Under the pieces are notes generated by a model. The model was not told where the DNA came from. It was given only the letters and a program-made list of their open reading frames with translations, and ran no database searches. Both the position numbers and the translations under genes were made by a program. A stretch of DNA of 64,000 nt, taken from Gammaproteobacteria bacterium (GTDB taxonomy: Bacteria; Pseudomonadota; Gammaproteobacteria; SZUA-152). Shown here one piece after another: positions 27,239 to 35,169 of this stretch. The first letter of the stretch is position 1. Each line of letters opens with the position of its first letter. Where the stretch lies: the NCBI GenBank assembly GCA_013152545.1, contig JAADGF010000049.1:1-64000 (forward strand). Reading direction: 5' to 3'.

Positions 27239-27676
27239 ATGCCGACAATAAATAAAAGTGCATTAGTTCCCTATAATACCCATGAAATGTATGAAGTGGT
27301 GGATGATGTCGAACATTATGCGCAGTTTTTACCGTGGTGTGGTTCTTCCTCTGTGCTAAGCCGCAATGAAGACGAAGTAAAAGCATGTATCGAAATTGCT
27401 CATCGCGGTATTCACAAGTCGTTTACCACGCGCAATCGCCTGCAAAAAAATAAAATTATTGAAATGAGTTTAGTCGATGGGCCTTTTAAGCGTCTTCATG
27501 GTTTTTGGATATTTAAAAGCCTTGGTGATGATGGTTGTAAGGTCTCACTTGATCTGGAATATGAATTTTCCAATAAAATCTTGAGTATTGCGATTGGCCC
27601 TGTGTTTGGCCAAATCGCAAATAGCATGGTGGATGCATTTTGCAAAAGGGCTGATGAACTTTATGCTGGAGAATAA
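27239..27676 (+). CDS. ratA: RatA family START/coenzyme Q-binding protein
   Basis: This 145-residue SRPBCC fold protein starts MPTINKSALVPYNTHEMYEV and carries VDDVEHYAQFLPWC, GPFKRLHGFWIF and the C-terminal helix GPVFGQIANSMVDAFCKRADELY, all as in RatA/YfjG and the Coq10 family. Coq10 homologues bind ubiquinone, while E. coli RatA was reported to block 70S subunit association. The native role may be in respiration. ATG 27239 is chosen over the in-frame GTG directly before it. It overlaps the next gene by 14 bases, so translation is probably coupled. Confidence 0.9.
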   Translation: MPTINKSALVPYNTHEMYEVVDDVEHYAQFLPWCGSSSVLSRNEDEVKACIEIAHRGIHKSFTTRNRLQKNKIIEMSLVDGPFKRLHGFWIFKSLGDDGCKVSLDLEYEFSNKILSIAIGPVFGQIANSMVDAFCKRADELYAGE

Positions 27677-27986
27677 CGATAAGCAGCGACAAGTAGCTGT
27701 TGAGGTTGCTTATGCCACACCGGCAACACAGGTGATTATACCGCTTGATGTTGCCGAGGGCACTACCGCTGAACAAGCGATAATACAGTCAGGCATTATT
27801 GATCAATTTCCTGAGATCGACTTGTCGCACAATAAAATTGGCATTTTCAGCAAAATCACTAAAAAAGAAACCTTGTTGAGAGAAAAAGATCGTGTTGAAA
27901 TCTACCGACCCTTGATAGCAGACCCGAAAGCGGTGCGTAAACAGCGTGCAGCAGAAGGCAAAAAAATGAAAAAAGGCAAGAGTTAA
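27663..27986 (+). CDS. rnfH: RnfH/RatB family ubiquitin-fold protein
   Basis: This 107-residue beta-grasp protein (UPF0125) has VAVEVAYATPATQVIIPLDV, EGTTAEQAIIQSGI, NKIGIFSKITKKETLLREKD and RVEIYRPLIADPKAVRKQRA, which match RnfH through to the basic C-terminus. The pairing and overlap with ratA is conserved in gammaproteobacteria. The molecular function is not established, although an Rnf electron-transport link is named. ATG 27663 overlaps the end of ratA. The frame is open further upstream, but the family N-terminus starts here. A hairpin terminator follows about 95 bases later. Confidence 0.9.
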   Translation: MLENNDKQRQVAVEVAYATPATQVIIPLDVAEGTTAEQAIIQSGIIDQFPEIDLSHNKIGIFSKITKKETLLREKDRVEIYRPLIADPKAVRKQRAAEGKKMKKGKS

Positions 27987-28081
27987 CACTGACTGGCTTG
28001 TCATGTAATAAAAAGAGTAATGACCATGTGGTTTTTGAGTGGTGCTTTTTGTTTACCTGGAGCTGGCAGTGTCGTTTGTTT

Positions 28082-28113
28082 AAAACCCCGTGGCACTACA
28101 ACGGGGTTTTTTT
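28082..28113. terminator. Bidirectional Rho-independent terminator
   Basis: AAAACCCCGT (28082-28091) pairs perfectly with ACGGGGTTTT (28101-28110) around a 9-base loop, followed by more T residues. It sits between rnfH (+) and the cold-shock gene (-). The A-run before and the T-run after allow use from both sides. Confidence 0.9.
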
Positions 28114-28147
28114 CTGTGCAATCGCAATCACGGACACGGCTGCAAGC

Positions 28148-28354
28148 TTAACTTTCTATTGTTACTTGGGACGCCTGTGGGCCTTTCGGGCCATTTTCTA
28201 ACTGAAAACTGACTGATTGACCTTCAGATAAGGTACGAAACCCGTTACTAACAATTGCGGAAAAATGGACGAACACATCTGCGCTGCCGTCCGATGGTGT
28301 GATAAATCCGAAACCTTTAGATTCGTTAAACCACTTAACAGTACCTGTAACCAT
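28148..28354 (-). CDS. Cold-shock protein (CspA family)
   Basis: This 68-residue single OB-fold nucleic-acid chaperone has [20 protein letters not shown], carrying RNP1, and [10 protein letters not shown], carrying RNP2. The C-terminus is [12 protein letters not shown]. Start ATG 28354 has GAGG eight bases upstream. The frame is open for 15 more codons, but these are not part of the family. It converges with rnfH on the shared terminator. The paralogue type (cold-induced or constitutive) cannot be told from the sequence. Confidence 0.95.
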   Translation of the reverse strand: MVTGTVKWFNESKGFGFITPSDGSADVFVHFSAIVSNGFRTLSEGQSVSFQLENGPKGPQASQVTIES

Positions 28355-28718
28355 GTAAATAACCTCGATATAATTAAAAGAATAGACGTTTAATTGCAAA
28401 TTATGCCGGGCAATTCACAGGAGAAAACTTAGGAAGGTACTTCTGAAAAGTGCTGAAATAATCCACAATAAAAATAAAGATTACACCAATATTTCCAGAA
28501 ATTCCACTAACTATTGAAATTTAAACGCTAAATGCCCGGGTCGTTATGAGAATTTGTTATTAAATAATATGGAATTAGGTGATTTAGGCGGTTGTTATTA
28601 AGCTGACTGGTTTTTTGCTTACAGCACCAGCTATGTGCTTAGTCTTTCTGTATTGTTTCCGGTGCCATGAAATGAAAACGTCAACCGACTGTGTGATATC
28701 CATGAGTGGTTACTGTAT
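28355..28718. other. Leader and promoter region of the cold-shock gene
   Basis: These 364 AT-rich bp lie upstream of the csp gene and beyond the stop of the next minus-strand gene. Cold-shock genes often have long structured leaders; I do not see a box that proves one here. No other gene is visible. Confidence 0.4.
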
Positions 28719-29357
28719 TTAAAACATCGCAGCAGTGCATATAAATACCGCTTCTTCATTGGATTTTCTCAGAGCGGTATATGCTCGTTTATTGTGTATC
28801 TGGTTTAACTTTGAAGCAACATCGCTGGTGAAGATATCACCAAATTTGGATGATCGTATGCTGCGTCCCCGTAGATAGATTTCACCGATGCTATTTTCAT
28901 AGGGTTTGATGCAGTCATTTCGTATAATGCGGGTTATTTGGCCGGTATGAACCCCTACGCCGTCGATGGTATACATTATTAAATCTTTGCTGGTGTCAAA
29001 TTTAACATTCAATTGGTTAATTTTGGATAATAGTTGGTGTGAATCCCATTCCTGAACCGGCACATGAAATAGTTTCAAGTTGGCAGCACCGATTTGTGTT
29101 TGACCATAAACCAAAATACCGAGCGCTTTTTTGGTTAATCGGTTTAACTCTCCGGTGACACTTAAACCGATATCCCATTGAAAATCGGCAACAGCACGTC
29201 GAGTCTTTTCGCCGGGAACGCCGTCGACAGGGCCCGGGTCATAACCTTTGTACAATAGTTTTTTTTGGGCGAGGTATACGGTATTGTCCGTTGCATACAA
29301 CAACGAACCGTATAATAGGCTAATCATTGCAAGCAAAACAGTAGCACGGTTTATCAC
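28719..29357 (-). CDS. Exported peptidoglycan-binding-domain protein
   Basis: This 212-residue protein has a signal peptide (INRATVLLAMISLLYGSLLYA) and then a PG_binding_1 type repeat at about 28-80 (AQKKLLYKGYDPGPVDGVPG, TRRAVADFQWDIGLSVTGEL). Such domains bind cell-wall glycan. The remaining 130 residues (YTIDGVGVHTGQITRIIRND and onward) match no family I recognise. Two in-frame GTG codons are candidates. GTG 29357 has AAGGA seven bases upstream and puts the signal peptide at the N-terminus. A longer TTG start at 29420 would bury it. Confidence 0.7.
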   Translation of the reverse strand: MINRATVLLAMISLLYGSLLYATDNTVYLAQKKLLYKGYDPGPVDGVPGEKTRRAVADFQWDIGLSVTGELNRLTKKALGILVYGQTQIGAANLKLFHVPVQEWDSHQLLSKINQLNVKFDTSKDLIMYTIDGVGVHTGQITRIIRNDCIKPYENSIGEIYLRGRSIRSSKFGDIFTSDVASKLNQIHNKRAYTALRKSNEEAVFICTAAMF

Positions 29358-29835
29358 CACACAGTCCTTGTTTTTGTGTAACGACTCAGCTTGCCTTTGG
29401 TTTGCCTGAAGACTGCGCAAAAAATGGCATTAAAATTTGCATCGGTAAACGCCGTGCTTTTCCTTCGCTCTCAAACAAATCAAAAGCGAGTCGAACAGTT
29501 GCTGAATATTTAAAAAATTCGGCTGAGTTGTTGCGTTTTTTGTATTGGTTGGTATGGTCAGGCACTCTACTTGATCATGCGGCAATAATGACTGAGACGA
29601 CGGTAAATAGCAAGATGAGGTGGTGGTGGGTTGCGCTTGAAATTCATGATTTAAGTGTCGGTAGTTGTCGATAGCGTTTGTCCTTAAATTACCGACAACA
29701 TCTTATTACTTTAATCTCTATTGTCCTCAATTAATAATCAGTTGAATCTACTGCGAACGCTTATCGCACAGAATCTCAAAGACTTTTTTAGCATTAAACA
29801 TCACAGCGCTTCAGGAGGTGTATCCTTAAGTTTCT
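29358..29835. other. Intergenic region with dispersed repeats
   Basis: It contains a GTAACGACTCAGCTTGCC copy (29378-29395). It also holds a 29-bp stretch at 29739-29767 that nearly repeats at 46915-46942 (CAGTTGAA, then CTGCGAACGC). A 90-codon plus-strand frame at 29402 lacks a ribosome site and any recognisable protein. Confidence 0.45.
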
Positions 29836-30423
29836 CTAATTTAAAATGCCCAGCATGGCTTGTTTTAGGTCATCGTCGGCGGGATCATTTCCTAACCACA
29901 CTTTTAATAGTGCGTTATAGAACCCAGTGCTTTTAATACTGCCAAGTAATTTTTTATTGTGATAAACAACGGTACCCTGGGTTGGAATATAATCAAGATC
30001 AAGCACATCATTTTTTTGAATGTTATCAAACAAGGCATTGAAGCGTTCTAACTCAGGTTTTAGTTTTTGGTACTCTGCATTGTCATGGTTGTCTTTGAAT
30101 CCGTCGGTCCAACTGCTGGCCAGCTTTTCTTTGGAGACCTCGTCATACAGAAAATACATACTGACGCGTTTTGGGGTATCAAGCGCCATTATTGCACTGG
30201 GATCATGACTTTTTTTGCTGAGATACAATGACCCGATATAAATATCGAAAAAGAACTTGGTGCGTATGCCAGCGCCATTTAATATCAAGGGTGTTGGTAT
30301 GTGTTCAGTCGTTATTGTCTCAGCAATGGATATACCCGCGATTTCCCGCGCTGAAAGTATTTGCGAACTCAGTGTGGTGAGTGTCATTACCAATAATGAG
30401 ACGAAAAGAGTAATGTTTTTCAT
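29836..30423 (-). CDS. Exported chalcone-isomerase-like protein
   Basis: This 195-residue protein has a signal peptide (MKNITLFVSLLVMTLTTLSS, then QILSA). The body has LNGAGIRTKFFFDIYIGSLY, RVSMYFLYDEVSKEKLASSW and GTVVYHNKKLLGSI, the pattern of the chalcone isomerase-like superfamily (Chalcone_3). Bacterial members lack flavonoid activity as far as known, and their role, perhaps fatty-acid or lipid binding in the periplasm, is open. ATG 30423 gives a clean signal peptide; an upstream frame extension to 30480 does not. It is 64 bp after the heme-binding-like gene on the same strand. Confidence 0.82.
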   Translation of the reverse strand: MKNITLFVSLLVMTLTTLSSQILSAREIAGISIAETITTEHIPTPLILNGAGIRTKFFFDIYIGSLYLSKKSHDPSAIMALDTPKRVSMYFLYDEVSKEKLASSWTDGFKDNHDNAEYQKLKPELERFNALFDNIQKNDVLDLDYIPTQGTVVYHNKKLLGSIKSTGFYNALLKVWLGNDPADDDLKQAMLGILN

Positions 30424-30487
30424 TGCAGTTCCCGGGTTGGTTTGTTTTTTAAACAACGCAAGGCGTGTTGCTGTTAACACGTTTTAG

Positions 30488-31006
30488 CTAATCAGTAAAA
30501 TCCAACCGATCCTGGATATCTTGTAATCCGGCGTGAGCACAAGCTTCGTCTTGTTTGCCACCGGGGGCGCCGCTGACGCCAATGGCTCCAATCACGGAAC
30601 CGGCTGCGGTAATCGGCAATGCGCCATCTAATACCAGTATTCCTTCGACTTGATTTATTTCATTCATAATATTTTTACGATTAACGCGAAATTCGGCAGT
30701 GCTGACACCAGATAAAATCACCGCATTTGCTTTTCGTTGAGCAATTTGCAGGGTAAATTGACTGGCATAGACATCCCGTACCAGTGCCTGTGGAATGCCG
30801 CTTCTGTCGACGACTACCACCGAGACTTGAAAACCGCTTTTACGGCAGGCTTTCAGTGTTTTTTCCACAATCTCAAGGGCCAGTTCCGGTAACAGTATAT
30901 TAACGTTAATAAGCTCTTTGGCTTGGCCGGCCGTATTAAGAAATAAGAAGAATAAAACGGCAACTACCTTATGCAAACGCTTCGAAATCGGCAACATGAC
31001 TTTCAC
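30488..31006 (-). CDS. Exported GlcG/HbpS family protein
   Basis: This 172-residue protein has a signal peptide (KRLHKVVAVLFFLFLNTAGQA) and one GlcG/HbpS (DUF336) domain: ALEIVEKTLKACRKSGFQVS, VVVVDRSGIPQALVRD, TLQIAQRKANAV and the C-terminal GSVIGAIGVSGAPGGKQDEA. HbpS binds heme and other members bind cobalamin or have unknown ligands. Start GTG 31006 has AGGA five bases upstream, better than ATG 30997. It likely forms a two-gene exported unit with the chalcone-isomerase-like protein. Confidence 0.85.
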   Translation of the reverse strand: MKVMLPISKRLHKVVAVLFFLFLNTAGQAKELINVNILLPELALEIVEKTLKACRKSGFQVSVVVVDRSGIPQALVRDVYASQFTLQIAQRKANAVILSGVSTAEFRVNRKNIMNEINQVEGILVLDGALPITAAGSVIGAIGVSGAPGGKQDEACAHAGLQDIQDRLDFTD

Positions 31007-31357
31007 TCCGGTCCTACTGGTTATCAGGATTTAATGAACAGGTTGTTTTATACAATATACTCTTATCGTGTTTAGATTGTAAAAGCGTGCCTCCCCGTTT
31101 TTTTCATGGCGTCATAACGTTGCAGATGCCCTGAGCATTTATTCTATCATCTCAGCTGGCGTGTGGCGATGCTTATCCGATGGTGTGGTTTCAGGGATGT
31201 CCACTACAATGTGAAGTAACCGGAATGTGAAAGAACAGAGCTTGGAAGGGGGGATGCAACGATGCGACGTTTTTTTCGATTACATGGGTAGGTGCATCGA
31301 ACTTCATTATTGCGTGTTTGAGCAGTTATACCTGAATCTCAATTGTTATGGGTCTAT
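31007..31357. other. Intergenic region ending in a repeat tip
   Basis: No gene is visible in 351 bp. A MITE-like tip (31330-31356) abuts the stop codon of the endonuclease gene. Confidence 0.5.
31330..31356. repeat. MITE-like tip remnant after endonuclease gene
   Basis: ACCTGAATCTCAATTGTTATGG followed by GTCTA matches the right tip of copies A and B with few changes, ending one base before the endonuclease stop on the minus strand. Confidence 0.65.
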
Positions 31358-32014
31358 TTACGGTTGAATCATGTTGCTCAATTGTGTCGCCTTGTTGGGG
31401 TTGTCAATAAATGAGTTTCGAGTGCCTTGTATTTTTTCTATAATATTGTTACGGCGTTTTTCGTCATAGCTGGGTGGGTCTTCCGCGTGCCAGCCGATTA
31501 ACATTGTGATGGATTGTTGGTTAAGGGGTAATCCGTATTCCCAATGCATATAAAAAAGTGATCGGGCGATGTTACCTCTGGCTATAATGCGGGGTTCAAT
31601 GGTTTTTGTTCTAACATCATGTTCGAAGTCGCATTCAAAAAATTCGCGAAACTCACCCGGAATTTCACCAAAACTAAAGTTCTTGCGCGCTCTTTCGATC
31701 ATCGTGAGCATTGGGTAAAGGTTATGCAAATCTGCTTCGATGCGATTAAATCTCAGGCTGTTTTTTCGGCAATTATCCAGTGAATCGCACCCCAGATAGT
31801 CAATAATCCATTCGACAGGGTACACTTTTCCCATTGTTAGCTTCCCCGTCTTATTGGTAAAACGTTCGCCACAGTAAAGCGTGTAATGTGTGTTTGGGTA
31901 TAATCGGCTCCAGAATACTTTTTCAGCATCTCCAATATTAAGTAACAACGTTTGATCGGCGTTGCAGGGCGTAAAAAAACCAACAATGATTAAAATCCAG
32001 CTTTGCTTTTTCAT
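31358..32014 (-). CDS. endA: Endonuclease I (EndA) family secreted nuclease
   Basis: This 218-residue exported nuclease has a signal peptide (KKQSWILIIVGFFTPCNA). The family core follows: YTLYCGERF, VEWIIDYLGC, NRIEADLHNLYPM, RIIARGNIARSLFYMHWEYG and IGWHAEDPPSYDEKRRNNII, ending QGTRNSFIDNP. The HNLYP and RGNIARxxFYM segments carry the metal and active-site residues of periplasmic deoxyribonuclease I. It degrades double-stranded DNA in the periplasm or medium. Compared with the consensus, the NRIEADLHNLYP segment is slightly altered but retains the catalytic His. It is a single gene. Confidence 0.9.
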   Translation of the reverse strand: MKKQSWILIIVGFFTPCNADQTLLLNIGDAEKVFWSRLYPNTHYTLYCGERFTNKTGKLTMGKVYPVEWIIDYLGCDSLDNCRKNSLRFNRIEADLHNLYPMLTMIERARKNFSFGEIPGEFREFFECDFEHDVRTKTIEPRIIARGNIARSLFYMHWEYGLPLNQQSITMLIGWHAEDPPSYDEKRRNNIIEKIQGTRNSFIDNPNKATQLSNMIQP

Positions 32015-33268
32015 AATGAATAGTCTGTTTTCTTGCCCAATATACCCGTAACGATTGGGGTTTAGGTTTAAGTGTGCGTCATATTGTCTTCATGGCCAAG
32101 CCAAATAACGCCATTCTATTGCAAGGAATTTCAACGCAGCCATGAAGCAAATAAGGCATGCAATTAGACCTAAATCCCAATCGTTACGGGTATATATGTT
32201 TTAACGATAGTGTATGCTCAACCTGAAAATTAACGTGAGTTACTTCGAGCTAATAACCCCAGGTTCTTGTTTACTGGGGGTGAAAAAAATATCATCAAAA
32301 TATCGTCATTCATTAAGACTATGTACTAATATCAGCGCTGTGCAACATATTAGGCGCAGAAACGCACTTGTTTTAATTTGTGGTTGCTTGTCAGCATGAT
32401 CATGCCACCATCACCATGTCATTACATATACGCATTGCTATCATAAGTGATCAATTACCGATATTGAATGCCGAGGAATTACTTTCGTATAATCAAACAT
32501 TAATAGACATTAAGATATATTGACATCTTAAAAGACACCAGCGCTTCACGCAAATTTATTTAGTGGCAAGTCGTTACTGCTCAGAGTACTGCTTTGCGTA
32601 TCAATATTTGCTTAGACTATCCGTTGTGTTCTGGTGCTGATTCAGGTGCTAAGAGGGATAGTAGTCACGAGCCACATGTGCGGGATTCTGCCTGGAAGGG
32701 GAAGGCTACCGGTATTGCCTGTAATTTCGAGTTGCCTGTAATTGAGTGCCATTACTTAATAAGCCGGTGGCGCCTGCTTATTTCATCGGCAACCTAAATT
32801 GTGGTAATTGTTTTGTGTTTAGTAACCGGGTGACTTTAAAGGTTATTTTGTTGTTCTGGTAATGGGCTTGGTTGGTAATTTGGTTGGTAATGTGCGACCA
32901 CTAACTCATCATTTTAACATGACCTTTGACGCAAAATGTAGATATTGTCACACGAGTTTTCGTTTTTGCAACAAGACAATATTCATGCATATGAATATTG
33001 TACAGAATCTGAAAATGTCTTCCGGTGTTTCTGTATCAAAATCAGTCAATTAACGAAACAATGTCGTATTGAAAAGTATTCGTGTGTAATGCATGTTGTA
33101 GCTGTGGTGTTGGTTGATTGACAGGAGAGGGCCGTGTTTGTTGATAGAGTTTCGGCGTGGGTAAGGTTTGATTTGTATCGACAATATTGGCTGTTAAAGG
33201 ACAGAGTACTGTGGACGATACATCGAATATTAACTGTTTATTAAAATTATCGTTGTGAGGTTATCATT
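32015..33268. other. Long intergenic region with MITE copy B
   Basis: These 1254 bp hold the element at 32041-32194 and a GTTACTGCTCAG half-repeat (32573-32584). Otherwise there is only AT-rich sequence with short frames that lack ribosome sites or protein-like composition. Confidence 0.55.
32041..32194. mobile_element. MITE-like element, copy B (most complete)
   Basis: The terminal inverted repeats are about 31 bp with two mismatches. The left tip reads TATACCCGTAACGATTGGG then GTTTAGGT, and the right tip is its reverse complement. A second inverted pair, CTTCATGGC (32089-32097) and GCCATGAAG (32139-32147), lies inside, so the whole element can fold on itself. About 154 bp, no open frame. 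No transposase in the window carries these ends. Confidence 0.85.
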
Positions 33269-33460
33269 GTGGAAAAAAAACGTTTTGGTCAAGCCATCGG
33301 AACGCACCTGGGTAAACCTATTTATGAAAGCATTACTCAATCGGATATACATTATTTTTTCGATCGTGTGGCTGAATGTGACCGTGATGGTTGTCCCTTG
33401 GATCAATTGAATAAAGATGAGTTGATGTTCGCGCCAGGTTTGATCTATAAGCAGTCCTGA
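33269..33460 (+). CDS. Small hypothetical protein
   Basis: The function is not recognised. The 63-residue frame is supported by a well-placed GAGG eight bases before GTG 33269. Its composition looks like a soluble folded protein (IGTHLGKPIYESITQSDIHY, FFDRVAECDRDGC). There is no signal peptide or membrane segment. It is isolated, with over 1 kb of non-coding sequence before it and 500 bp after it. Confidence 0.55.
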   Translation: MEKKRFGQAIGTHLGKPIYESITQSDIHYFFDRVAECDRDGCPLDQLNKDELMFAPGLIYKQS

Positions 33461-33960
33461 GTTGTTGTTATTCCCGGGCTGCACGTCCGTGTGTGCTTTT
33501 ATTGGCAAGAAAATATAGCCTTCTAGCTATTGGTTTCGGTGAGGCAATGTAAGGAACAGCCCTCTTAGGAACGTGCACGTTCCTTATCTTTTCCCAACAG
33601 TAACTCTTGCGTTTAGTTTTTTTGAGCCTGCTGAAACAGGCGGCAGCAATGCTGTTGTAGTTGGTCAATTAGAAAAGTGAGGACGCTGGCCATCCGGCGA
33701 GCGTCCCAGTCTCGAAAAGCTGCGTTGAAGTTCCTCGCAATAGTACGCGTCATTTCGTCTTTCATAAAGAACCTGCTTTTTATATTTGGGTTTGTTGTAT
33801 CATCGTCATTGGAGCATCAGTCTTCCGCAAAAAGTTCAACCCCTTGTTTTTTTGGCAGAGACCTCTGTTGTCGGTTATTTTTGAGCGTTGATGAACCATG
33901 TTATAACATTGAAGAATAATAATATTCCGAATACACATAAATAATAACGATAATACCGTC
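33461..33960. other. Intergenic region with an 18-bp palindrome
   Basis: No gene is supported in 500 bp between the small gene and the kinase. The palindrome at 33567-33584 is the only clear element; the kinase promoter must lie to its right. Confidence 0.45.
33567..33584. repeat. Perfect 18-bp palindrome, copy 1
   Basis: AGGAACGTGCACGTTCCT is its own reverse complement. The same 18 bases, and three flanking ones, recur at 45862-45879. It could be an operator for a dimeric regulator or a hairpin. Confidence 0.75.
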
Positions 33961-34629
33961 ATGACCCAAGCGCTAATTCAAGGTAAATACCAAATACTTT
34001 CGTTGCTTGGACGTGGTGGTATGGGGTCCGTGTATCATGTGATGCACGAAGGCTTAAAGCGGCAAGATGCCTTAAAAAAGTTGCATGAACAATACGCAGA
34101 AGATCCTGAGTTTGTTGAACGATTTATGCGCGAAGCGCGTGCAATGGCGCGCCTTGATCATCCTCATATTATTCGCATATACGATGTGTTTGCTGACGGC
34201 GATGCCAACTATATTGCAATGGAATACTTTGCCGGGGGATCGCTGGTAAAGCAACTTGAAGAACGTGAACACATTGATCAAGACGCCGTTATTTTCATTG
34301 TAAAACAACTGGCCAGTGCGTTGGCATACGCGCATACACAGGGCGTCGTACATCGGGACATAAAACCCGACAATGTGCTCGTTACGTCAGACAACACTGT
34401 AAAAATCACCGATTTTGGCATTGCGGCTGTCGCCGATGAACTCACGCTAACCTCCACAGGCCAGATGGTAGGTAGTCCTCGTTACATGTCACCAGAGCAG
34501 GCCAAGGGGAGTGCCACGGATCAACGCAGCGATTTGTTTTCATTGGGCATTGTTTTTTATGAAATGCTCACTGGTGAAATGGTGTTTGAAGGTGATTCGA
34601 GTATTGCGATCATTGGCAAGCTGGCTTAA
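33961..34629 (+). CDS. Kinase-domain fragment of the broken Ser/Thr kinase
   Basis: These 222 codons carry the glycine loop LLGRGGMGSVYHV, the Lys of ALKKL, the catalytic Asp133 in VVHRDIKPDNVL, the DFG in ITDFGIAA, and the activation segment GSPRYMSPEQAKG ending near DLFSLGIVFYEMLTGEMVF. All Hanks motifs up to subdomain IX are intact, but the stop removes the last helices of the C-lobe. Closest in character to PknB-like kinases. Confidence 0.75.
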   Translation: MTQALIQGKYQILSLLGRGGMGSVYHVMHEGLKRQDALKKLHEQYAEDPEFVERFMREARAMARLDHPHIIRIYDVFADGDANYIAMEYFAGGSLVKQLEEREHIDQDAVIFIVKQLASALAYAHTQGVVHRDIKPDNVLVTSDNTVKITDFGIAAVADELTLTSTGQMVGSPRYMSPEQAKGSATDQRSDLFSLGIVFYEMLTGEMVFEGDSSIAIIGKLA

Positions 34630-35104
34630 TTCAGAAGAAGAACTGCCACTTGCGTTTCCAGTGCATATTTCAGAACCGCTTCAACGTATTATTCGAAAAT
34701 TGCTACAGCGCAACGTGGCTGATCGCTTTCAAAACGCTGATGAACTGTTGCATGCATTGACCGCATTGGCTAACTTGAAAATAGCAGAGCCAATAATACC
34801 GCTGCAATCCCCTGTCACATCTCAGTCAGTAACGGTCGTGCAGGCAAATTCATCCACGTTGCTGGGTAAGTCAGCATACATAAAGCCATCTAAATTAAAT
34901 CGCGCATTAATAGCCACTGCATTAATATCCGGATTAGTGGCAATGGTTTTAATGTCAGTGTATTTTCTGATGCGCAATAACGACATTGAGCAGGCACGGG
35001 TGTCACCGCTCGGTGTGTTGAGTCAAGAGAAACACGATGAAACACAACAACCCGTTGAGAATATCTCATATTTACTGCCGAGCCTCATCCCCCAGCAACA
35101 GTAA
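34511..35104 (+). CDS. Middle fragment of the broken kinase (C-lobe end, TM helix)
   Basis: From about 34620 onward this +1 frame continues the kinase (EEELPLAFPVHISEPLQRII, RNVADRFQNADELLHALTAL), then carries a linker and one TM helix. The part before 34620 is the out-of-frame shadow of the kinase domain, so the ATG at 34511 is not a real start. Confidence 0.5.
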   Translation: MPRINAAICFHWALFFMKCSLVKWCLKVIRVLRSLASWLNSEEELPLAFPVHISEPLQRIIRKLLQRNVADRFQNADELLHALTALANLKIAEPIIPLQSPVTSQSVTVVQANSSTLLGKSAYIKPSKLNRALIATALISGLVAMVLMSVYFLMRNNDIEQARVSPLGVLSQEKHDETQQPVENISYLLPSLIPQQQ

Positions 35105-35169
35105 CACACCCAATTACCCAAGATAAAAGTACAGCGTCCACTCAACAGTCAAATCAAGCTGAAAACTCG

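Noticed and set aside
29402-29674. 90-codon plus-strand frame
   Set aside because: It starts opposite the N-terminal end of another gene, has no ribosome site and no recognisable protein features.
32214-33053. Several 60-67 codon plus-strand frames
   Set aside because: No ribosome sites, protein-unlike composition, and they lie in repeat-rich non-coding sequence.
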